From Roseicella frigidaeris (GTDB lineage: Bacteria; Pseudomonadota; Alphaproteobacteria; Acetobacterales; Acetobacteraceae): a DNA stretch of 64,000 nt. The notes beneath the pieces were generated by a model, which was not told the origin of the DNA, searched no databases, and saw nothing but the letters and a program-made list of their open reading frames with translations. The stretch spans positions 1 through 64,000 of the forward strand of contig NZ_QLIX01000021.1 of the NCBI RefSeq assembly GCF_003258945.1, in the 5' to 3' direction. The stretch's first letter is position 1. Every line of letters starts with the position of its first letter. Made by a program: the position numbers and the translations under genes. Below, one piece after another: positions 58,080 to 64,000 of this stretch.

Positions 58080-59270
58080 TCAGACGGCGACCTCGTCCAC
58101 CTTGTAGCGGAACAGCCAGTCGTAGCGATCGCGGACCCGCTCCTCGGCCCATTCGCGGTCGACATAGGCCTGCGCGCCCTCCAGCTCCGCCAGCGCCGGG
58201 TTGTGGAAGCGCCGCGCATTCTCCGCCGCGGCCAGCACCATCCGGTTCGTGCGCTCGCGCCGGGCCGCCTCGTAGCGCCGCAGCGCGGCGGGCAGGTCGT
58301 CGTCCGCCGCGCCCGCCAGCGCGCGCGCGAGCACGTAGCCGTCCTCGATCGCCTGCACCGCCCCCTGCGCCATCATCGGCAGGGTGGGGTGGCAGGCATC
58401 GCCGAGCAGCGTGACGCGCCCTTCCGTCCAGCGTTCCAGCGGCGGCCGCAGCATCAGGGCCCATTTGTAGGGCACCTCAATGGCCTGGATCATCGCCTGC
58501 ACGTCGGCGTGCCAGTCGCGGAAGTCGTTCGCCAGCTCCTCGGTGGTGCCGCGCTGCGTCCAGGATTCCACCTGCCAGTCGTCGCGCTCGACGATGCCGA
58601 CGAAGTTCATCAGCTCGCCCCGGTGCAGCGGATACTGCACGACATGCCGCCCGGGCCCGACCCAGTTGATCGCCACGGTGCGGCGCATATGCGCGGGCAG
58701 CGCCGCCATCGGGATCACCCCGCGCCAGGCCAGCATGCCGGAGAATTGCGCCTTGTCCTCCCCGAACAGCCCGTGGCGGATGGCCGAGTGGATGCCGTCC
58801 GCCCCGATCAGCACGTCGCCTTCGGCCACGCTGCCATCGGCGAGGTGTAGCGCCGCGCCGCCTGCGGTCTGGCTGAGGCCCGTCGCCCTGGCGCCGAGGC
58901 GGATGGCATCCGGCTTGGCGCGCCGCACCGCCTCGGCGAGGACGCCATGCAGGTCCGGACGGTACACCGTGTAGTAGGGGAAGCCGTAGCGGGCGACGGA
59001 TTCCGCGCCGAGGTCGAAGAGCTTCCAGGTGCGGCCGGTGCTCCAGAGGCGGATCTCCTTGCCGCTCGCCTCGCAGGCCTCCCGCTCCACCGCCTCGCCG
59101 ATGCCGAGGGCGTGCAGCACGCGCGAGCCGTTGGCACTGATCTGCACCCCGGCGCCGACCTCGCGCAATTCCGGCGCCTGTTCGTACACCGCGACGTCGA
59201 GACCGCGCTGCAGCAGGGCGAGCGCCGCCGTCAGGCCGCCCAGGCCGCCGCCCGCAATGAGAACCTTCAC
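58080..59270 (-). CDS. FAD-dependent aromatic monooxygenase (salicylate/3-hydroxybenzoate hydroxylase-like)
   Basis: A 396-residue class A flavoprotein hydroxylase from GTG 59270 (VKVLIAGGGLGGLTAALALL); an ATG six codons upstream at 59288 is the alternative. It has the FAD-binding GGGLGG, the DG motif GADGIHSAIRHGLFG and the GD motif GDACHPTLPMMAQGAVQAIE. The family hydroxylates activated aromatic acids with NAD(P)H and O2. The substrate is not decidable by eye; salicylate, 3-hydroxybenzoate and 6-hydroxynicotinate enzymes share these motifs. It converges on the IclR gene (same strand) and is divergent from the first Bug/TTT receptor. Confidence 0.85.
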   Translation of the reverse strand: MKVLIAGGGLGGLTAALALLQRGLDVAVYEQAPELREVGAGVQISANGSRVLHALGIGEAVEREACEASGKEIRLWSTGRTWKLFDLGAESVARYGFPYYTVYRPDLHGVLAEAVRRAKPDAIRLGARATGLSQTAGGAALHLADGSVAEGDVLIGADGIHSAIRHGLFGEDKAQFSGMLAWRGVIPMAALPAHMRRTVAINWVGPGRHVVQYPLHRGELMNFVGIVERDDWQVESWTQRGTTEELANDFRDWHADVQAMIQAIEVPYKWALMLRPPLERWTEGRVTLLGDACHPTLPMMAQGAVQAIEDGYVLARALAGAADDDLPAALRRYEAARRERTNRMVLAAAENARRFHNPALAELEGAQAYVDREWAEERVRDRYDWLFRYKVDEVAV

Positions 59271-59340
59271 CGGCCTTGCTCCCACCATCGCCTCCCCGCT
59301 GTCGCCGGCCCTGTCTGCCGATCCAGCATATTCAATATTA

Positions 59341-59362
59341 GATAAACATATTCGTCAATTGA
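59341..59362. promoter_or_regulatory. AT-rich operator-like motif, copy 1
   Basis: GATAAACATATTCGTCAATTGA in the divergent region between the hydroxylase (start 59270) and the Bug/TTT receptor (start 59432). It is strikingly AT-rich in this genome and matched by copy 2 at 60508-60530 (GATAAAC, ATT, CGT, ATTGA in the same order). Probably the promoter or operator region of the cluster. Confidence 0.45.
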
Positions 59363-59431
59363 GAATTCAAGGCGCGGACCGCATGGTGTGCCCCCTGGCC
59401 GATGCGGCCATGGCGGCAAGCGGGAGGAACG

Positions 59432-60457
59432 ATGGTGCGGATCGGCAGGCGCGGCATGGGCGGCTTCCTGGCGGCGGGGCTGGCCGCGGCGCGCGGCAGC
59501 GGGGGCGCAACCCCGGCGGCAGCCCAGACGGCGGCCCCAGCGACGCCCCAGGCGGCGGACTGGCCGCAACGGCCGGTGACGATCATCAGCCCCTTCGCGG
59601 CGGGCGGGCAGTCGGACCCGATCGGGCGTGCCGTCGCGCTGCACCTCCAGCGCAGCCTCGGGCAGCCCTTCGTGCTGGAGAACCGCAGCGGCGCCGGCGG
59701 CACGATCGGCGCGCAGTTCGTCGCCCGGGCTGCGGCCGACGGCCACACGCTGCTCTTCGGCACCACCAGCAGCTTCGTCATCGCGCCTTTCGTCTATCGC
59801 GAGGCCGGCTACGACCCGGCCGCCTCCTTCGCGCCGGTGGCCGTGGTGTCGGAGGGCCCGATGATCCTGACGGCCAGCCCCGGCACCGGCTTCCGCTCCG
59901 TGGCGGAGGTGGTGGCGGCGGCGCGCCGGACACCGGGCGAGGTCACCTATGCCTCGGCCGGGAACGGCAGCCTGCCGCACCTGCTGGGTGAGCTCCTCGC
60001 CCGCAGCACCGGCACGCGGCTGACGCACGTTCCCTATCGTGGCGGCGCGCCGGCGATGAACGACCTGATCGGCGGGCAGGTGGATCTGTTCTTCGAGGCC
60101 GTGGCCAATGTCGCCCCGCATGTGGAGGGCGGCCGGGTCGTGGCGCTGATGGGCACCGGGCAGGAGCGCACGCCGCTGCTGCCGCAGGTGCCGACCGCCG
60201 GCGAGCTGGAGCTGGCGGCGCTGACCCTGACCTCCTGGACCGGCCTCGCCGCGCCGGCCGGCACGCCCGCCGCCATCGTCGAGCGCCTGAACGCGGCCAC
60301 CAACGAGGCGCTGCGCCTGCCGGCGGTGCGGGCGCTGCTGGAACGCAGCGGCATACGCGGCGTGGGCGGCAACCCGGCGGCGATGGCGGCCCGCATCGGC
60401 CGGGAGTCCGGGATCTACCGCGGCGTCATCGCCGAGGCGCGGATCGCCGTCGAATAG
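59432..60457 (+). CDS. Bug/TTT-family tricarboxylate-type solute-binding protein 1
   Basis: A 341-residue periplasmic receptor from ATG 59432 (GGGAGGAAC just upstream). The N-terminus is Arg/Gly/Ala-rich and ends in ATPAAAQTAAP (signal). The mature domain shows the Bug fingerprint WPQRPVTIISPFAAGGQSDP, ENRSGAGGTIGAQFVARAAA, DGHTLLFG and TLTSWTGLAAPAGTPAAIVE. Bug receptors bind carboxylates or other small acids, mostly as orphans without a linked TctAB permease, as here. Substrate unknown. Confidence 0.88.
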   Translation: MVRIGRRGMGGFLAAGLAAARGSGGATPAAAQTAAPATPQAADWPQRPVTIISPFAAGGQSDPIGRAVALHLQRSLGQPFVLENRSGAGGTIGAQFVARAAADGHTLLFGTTSSFVIAPFVYREAGYDPAASFAPVAVVSEGPMILTASPGTGFRSVAEVVAAARRTPGEVTYASAGNGSLPHLLGELLARSTGTRLTHVPYRGGAPAMNDLIGGQVDLFFEAVANVAPHVEGGRVVALMGTGQERTPLLPQVPTAGELELAALTLTSWTGLAAPAGTPAAIVERLNAATNEALRLPAVRALLERSGIRGVGGNPAAMAARIGRESGIYRGVIAEARIAVE

Positions 60458-60507
60458 AGCGGATCGCCGGCGGGCGGATCGGCGAGCCATCAGCGAAGCG
60501 ATTTCGC

Positions 60508-60530
60508 GATAAACGAATTTCGTGATTGAC
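60508..60530. promoter_or_regulatory. AT-rich operator-like motif, copy 2
   Basis: GATAAACGAATTTCGTGATTGAC, related to copy 1 at 59341-59362 and containing the palindrome ACGAATTTCGT. It lies in the 381-base gap between receptor 1 and the enoyl-CoA hydratase, upstream of a run of three same-strand genes. The rest of the gap (60531-60838) is GC-rich with no gene seen. Confidence 0.45.
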
Positions 60531-60838
60531 GAACGTGATTCGGATATGCCCAATACGGCCCAAGGAAACCGACCAGGAAAGCGAGGGCCCCGATCATGAC
60601 CGCAGGCTGGACCCTGCGCCGTGCCGCCCGGCCCGGCGCCGTCCACCCCCAGGCAGGCCGAAGTGGTCGACGGCCATGGCGGCCGCGCCCCTCGCCCGGC
60701 CGCCACGCCGCCCTCACGCGGCCCCAGATCCACCCTTAGGGGCCGCCGTCTCCTCCCGCCCACGCCGCGCCGGCCCTCCCCGGGGCGGTCGCGCGCGGCC
60801 CGCCCGATGCCGCATCCCCCAGCGAAAGAAGAAGCCGC

Positions 60839-61603
60839 ATGAGCGCCAACGTCCTCCTCATCGAGCATCCCGCACCGCATGTCGTGCTGCTCCGGATCAA
60901 CCGGCCGGAGGCGCTGAACGCGCTCAACGCCGAGGTGCGGGAGGCGATCAACACGACCTTGCCGCGGCTCGATGCCGATCCGGAGGTGCGCTGCGTCGTG
61001 CTCGCCGGCAGCGAGAAGTCCTTCGCCGCCGGCGCCGACATCAAGGAACGCGCCGGCATGTCGGCCGTGGACGTGATGAAGATGAGCACGACGCGCGGCA
61101 TCGCCGCCTTCTCCAAGCCGATCATCGCCGCGGTGAACGGCTTCGCGCTCGGCGGCGGCTGCGAGTACGCGCTGCAATGCGACATCGTCCTTGCGAACGA
61201 CCGCGCGCGCTTCGGCCAGCCGGAGATCAAGCTCGGCCTGGTGCCCGGCGCCGGCGGCACGCAGCGCCTGCCGCGCGTCGTCGGCAAGCACAACGCCCTG
61301 TACATGGTGCTGACCGGCGCCATGGTGAGCGCGCGGGACGCGCTGCGCATGGGCTTGGTCTGCGAGGTGGTCGAGGGCAATTGCGATGCCCGGGCGATCG
61401 AGCTCGCAACCCAGATCGCGGCGATGGCGCCGCTCACCGCGAAGCTCATCAAGGAGGCGGTGAACAGCGGTGCCGACATGGCGCTCGACGCCGCGCTGCG
61501 GCTGGAGACGCGGGCGCACCAGCTCGCCTTCGCCACCGAGGACGTGCGCGAAGGGATCGCGGCCTTCATCGAGAAGCGGCAAGCGGACTTCACCGGGCAC
61601 TGA
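60839..61603 (+). CDS. Enoyl-CoA hydratase/isomerase
   Basis: A 254-residue crotonase-family enzyme. Oxyanion-hole motifs are AGSEKSFAAGADIKERAGM and NGFALGGGCEYALQCDI; the catalytic glutamate pair region is FGQPEIKLGLVPGAGGTQRL. The C-terminus VREGIAAFIEKRQADFTGH is typical of PaaF/EchA-type hydratases (2,3-dehydroadipyl-CoA hydratase or short-chain enoyl-CoA hydratase). Both catalytic Glu positions appear present, so hydratase activity is likely. It is the first gene of a run with a second Bug receptor and an acyl-CoA ligase, consistent with CoA-dependent degradation of an acid. Confidence 0.88.
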   Translation: MSANVLLIEHPAPHVVLLRINRPEALNALNAEVREAINTTLPRLDADPEVRCVVLAGSEKSFAAGADIKERAGMSAVDVMKMSTTRGIAAFSKPIIAAVNGFALGGGCEYALQCDIVLANDRARFGQPEIKLGLVPGAGGTQRLPRVVGKHNALYMVLTGAMVSARDALRMGLVCEVVEGNCDARAIELATQIAAMAPLTAKLIKEAVNSGADMALDAALRLETRAHQLAFATEDVREGIAAFIEKRQADFTGH

Positions 61604-61613
61604 GGAGGCGGCC

Positions 61614-62585
61614 ATGCTGCTGCGCAAACGCGCCTTCCTGCGATCCGCCCTCGCCGGCCTGCTGCCCGCCGCGCTGCCGTTCCGGCCGGCGCGGGCCGAG
61701 GCCTTCCCGACGCGGCCGGTGCAGATCATCGTCGCCTTTCCTCCCGGCGGTCCGTCCGACGCCATCGCCCGCTCGATCGCGCCGGCGCTGTCGGAGCGCT
61801 GGGGCGTGCCGGTGATCGTGGACAACCGGCCCGGCGCGGCCGGCTCCATCGCCGCCGCGCTGGTGCTGCGCGAACCGGCCGACGGGCACACGCTGCTCTT
61901 CACCGCCTCCACCCATGTCCAGGCGATCGGGCTGAAGCTGCGCCTCTCCTACGATCCGGTGGCGGACTTCCAGTGCATCATCCAGGCCGCCGTCTCGCCG
62001 CTCGTCCTCATGGTGCGGCCGGACGGGCCGCGCACGCTGGCCGCATTCATTGCCCTGGCACGGCAGCGCAGCCTCAGCCACGCCTCCTTCGGCGTGGCGA
62101 CGACGGGCCACATCTACGGCGAGTACCTGAACCAAGCCGCCGGCATCGCCATGATCAACGTGCCGTTCAGCGGCGGCTCGCCCGCCGTCTCGTCGCTGCT
62201 GGGCGGGCAGACCGACTGCTCCTTCATCGAGGCGACCCAGGCGATCCCGCTGGTGCAGTCCGGCAGCCTGCGCCCCCTCGCGGTGACCGGCTCGACGCGG
62301 TTCACGCATCTGCCTGATGTGCCGACCTTCGCCGAGAGCGGCTTCCGCGGCTTCGAGCTGCGCGGCATGCACAGCATCCTGGCGCGGTCGGCCGTGCCGG
62401 CCGGGATCGCCGACCGCCTCGCGACCGAGCTGGGGACGGTGATGGGCGAGCCGACGATCGCCGCGCGCCTCGCCGCCCTCGGCGTGGAACGTCCGCCACC
62501 CATGCCGGACCGGCGTGCCGCGCTCCGCCTGGAAGCGGAGCAGTGGACGGATCTGATACGGCGCACCGGCGTCAGCGTGCAGTAG
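61614..62585 (+). CDS. Bug/TTT-family solute-binding protein 2
   Basis: A 323-residue periplasmic receptor, start ATG 61614 with GAGGAGG upstream. The signal peptide is MLLRKRAFLRSALAGLLPAA, cleaved near RPARAEA. It has the Bug fingerprint FPTRPVQIIVAFPPGGPSDA, DNRPGAAGSIAAALVLREPA, DGHTLLFT and LPDVPTFAESGFRGFELRG. It differs substantially from receptor 1, so the two probably bind different ligands. It lies ten bases after the hydratase gene and 15 before the ligase gene, an operon. Confidence 0.9.
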   Translation: MLLRKRAFLRSALAGLLPAALPFRPARAEAFPTRPVQIIVAFPPGGPSDAIARSIAPALSERWGVPVIVDNRPGAAGSIAAALVLREPADGHTLLFTASTHVQAIGLKLRLSYDPVADFQCIIQAAVSPLVLMVRPDGPRTLAAFIALARQRSLSHASFGVATTGHIYGEYLNQAAGIAMINVPFSGGSPAVSSLLGGQTDCSFIEATQAIPLVQSGSLRPLAVTGSTRFTHLPDVPTFAESGFRGFELRGMHSILARSAVPAGIADRLATELGTVMGEPTIAARLAALGVERPPPMPDRRAALRLEAEQWTDLIRRTGVSVQ

Positions 62586-62600
62586 TCGGGGAGCAGGAAG

Positions 62601-64000
62601 ATGCCACGAACCATGGGCCGCATCGTCGTCGCCGGGATCGAGACCACGCGCCCCGAATTCGAGAACCAGGTCGCCAGGGCCATGACCGGCCTCGCGCGCC
62701 TCGGGGTGTGCGAGGGCAGCGCGGTGCTGCTGCTGATGCGCAACGACATCGCCTTCCTGGTGGCGGCGCAGGCCGTCTCGCGGCTCGGCGCCTATCCGGT
62801 GCCGGCGAACTGGCACAACAAGCCGGACGAGATCGCGGTGATGCTGCGCGATTCCGGCGCCGGATGCGCCGTGGCGCATACGGATCTGGCGCGCTCCCAC
62901 CTCGCCGACGGCGGCGTGACGGTGGTCGCGGTCAGGCCGCCGGGCGCCGCCGCGGAAGAGCAGGCAGACCAGGGTTGGATCGCCTGGGACTCGCTGCTCG
63001 CCGACAGCGAGCCGCATGCCGGGGCGGCGGTGCCGCAGCGCGGCGCCCTCATCTACACCTCCGGCACGACCAGCGCGCCGAAGGCGATCGACCGCGCGGC
63101 GATGACCCCGGCGCAGGCGGATGCGATGGCGGAATCGCAGCGCCTGACCTACGGCTTCCGCCCGGGCATGAGGGCGCTGATCTGCGGCCCGCTCTACCAC
63201 TCCATGTCGATGTCCTACGCCTTCACCGCCATCCGCACCATGGGCGGGGACGGCGCGCTCTTCGTCGAGACGCGCTTCGACGAGCGGCGGATGCTGGAAC
63301 TCGTGGAACGCGAGCGGATCACGCACCTGCTGATGGTGCCGGTGATGTTCATCCGCCTTCTGCGCCTCGACCCCGCCGAGCGCGCCGCCCGCGACGTCTC
63401 CTCCATCGAGGCGGTGACGCATTCGGCGGCGCCGTGCAGCCGCGAGGTGAAGGAGGCGATGGTCGCCTGGTGGGGGCCGGTGCTGCGGGAGTTCTACGGC
63501 GCCAGCGAGAGCGGGCCGGTGACGCTGCTCGCCGGCGAGGATTATCTCCGCAAGCCGGGATCGGTGGGGCGGCCGATGGCGGGCTGCTCCGTTCGCATCC
63601 TGGGCGAGGACGGGGCGACGCTGCCGGCCGGCGAGTCCGGCGATATCGCAGTGCGCAACGACTTCTACCCGGAATTCACCTACCGCCACCGGCCGGAGGA
63701 GCGGGCGAAGCTGGACCGCGACGGGCTGATCGCCACCGGCGATATCGGCTGCCTGGACGAGGAAGGCTTCCTGTTCCTGCGCGACCGCAAGAAGGACATG
63801 ATCATCACCGGCGGGGTGAACGTGTACCCGGCCGAGATCGAGGGAATCATCCTCGAACGGCCCGAGGTGCGCGACTGCGCGGTGTTCGGCATCCCGGACG
63901 CCGAGTTCGGCGAGGCCATGGCCGCCCATATCGAGCTTTGCGTCGGGGTCGATCCCGACCTGGAGGCGATGCGCCGCCACCTCACCGACCGGCTCGCGAA
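62601..64000 (+). CDS. AMP-dependent acyl-CoA synthetase/ligase (3' partial)
   Basis: About 466 codons are visible; the frame runs off the window end. The ATG at 62601 (MPRTMGRIVVAGIETTRPEF) follows GGGGAGCAGGAAG. ANL-superfamily motifs are YTSGTTSAPKAIDRAAM (phosphate loop), EFYGASESGPVTLL (aromatic/Glu loop), ATGDIGCLDEEGFLFLRDRK (adenylation Asp and hinge) and YPAEIEGIILERPEVRDCAV. It activates a carboxylic acid to its CoA thioester, the expected entry step for the hydratase. The N-terminus is shorter than usual for the family, and the C-terminal Lys falls outside the window. Substrate unknown. Confidence 0.88.
   Translation, partial: MPRTMGRIVVAGIETTRPEFENQVARAMTGLARLGVCEGSAVLLLMRNDIAFLVAAQAVSRLGAYPVPANWHNKPDEIAVMLRDSGAGCAVAHTDLARSHLADGGVTVVAVRPPGAAAEEQADQGWIAWDSLLADSEPHAGAAVPQRGALIYTSGTTSAPKAIDRAAMTPAQADAMAESQRLTYGFRPGMRALICGPLYHSMSMSYAFTAIRTMGGDGALFVETRFDERRMLELVERERITHLLMVPVMFIRLLRLDPAERAARDVSSIEAVTHSAAPCSREVKEAMVAWWGPVLREFYGASESGPVTLLAGEDYLRKPGSVGRPMAGCSVRILGEDGATLPAGESGDIAVRNDFYPEFTYRHRPEERAKLDRDGLIATGDIGCLDEEGFLFLRDRKKDMIITGGVNVYPAEIEGIILERPEVRDCAVFGIPDAEFGEAMAAHIELCVGVDPDLEAMRRHLTDRLA

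Noticed and set aside
59267-61912. 881-codon - frame across the Bug receptor and hydratase genes
   Set aside because: Spans two well-supported + genes and the gap between them; no motif in its translation.

Overview
The window is uniformly GC-rich chromosomal DNA. It looks like an alphaproteobacterium, most likely an Acetobacteraceae/Roseomonas-type member of the Rhodospirillales. Reasons: very strong G/C third positions, an NDUFS4-like complex I accessory protein (otherwise alphaproteobacterial or mitochondrial), an MbfA-type iron exporter, several Bug/TTT solute receptors, and clade I nosRZDFYLX plus norCBQD operons. This is inferred from gene content only; no rRNA or tRNA gene was seen.

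Region 1 (1-16.6 kb) is the structural half of a tailed, siphovirus-like prophage, all on + apart from one inserted gene. The order is: protein with an FCCH-like repeat (5' end outside the window), fused prohead protease/major capsid protein, DUF2190 decoration protein, lytic-transglycosylase-like protein, holin-like protein, head-tail joining protein, DUF6441 protein, tail terminator candidate, tail tube, tail assembly chaperone with a textbook -1 frameshift signal, tape measure, distal tail/baseplate proteins, DUF6950 NlpC/P60-like protein, gpJ-like tip protein and tailspike. Between tail tube and chaperone lies an opposite-strand gene of lower GC. It encodes a protein with a HEPN-like RX4H motif and four CxxC knuckles, and is a good candidate moron or defence gene.

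Region 2 (16.7-30.3 kb) is a proteostasis/stress island: thioredoxin 2, SDH-type Clp-fold protease, rhomboid protease, MbfA iron exporter, DegP-like protease, PsiE, FtsH, ClpK/ClpG disaggregase, an NDUFS4-like protein, three tandem Hsp20 genes, a patatin pseudogene and an HtpX-like protease. The set sHSP-ClpK-FtsH-Trx-PsiE-DegP matches the core of the transmissible locus of stress tolerance (LHR/tLST) of enterobacteria and Pseudomonas, here in a different arrangement with extra membrane proteases and iron/respiration genes.

Region 3 (30.3-40.0 kb) is an accessory patchwork: YeiH-like transporter and a LysR regulator, a second LysR divergent from a cupin/SDR/SDR/carboxymuconolactone-decarboxylase cluster, a DUF4126 membrane protein and a HAD phosphatase. 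It is littered with remnants (IS3-type transposase, MFS transporter, tyrosine integrase) and REP-like palindromes.

Region 4 (40.0-56.6 kb) is a partial denitrification module: a Crp/Fnr regulator, nosRZDFYLX (N2O to N2), a divergent ferritin-like gene across an FNR/DNR-type box, a DUF4142 protein and norCBQD (NO to N2O). No nitrate or nitrite reductase gene lies in the window.

Region 5 (57.1-64 kb) is a catabolic cluster: IclR regulator, FAD aromatic hydroxylase, two Bug/TTT substrate-binding proteins, enoyl-CoA hydratase and an AMP-dependent acyl-CoA ligase cut by the window edge. Two copies of an AT-rich motif precede its transcription units and may be the IclR operator.
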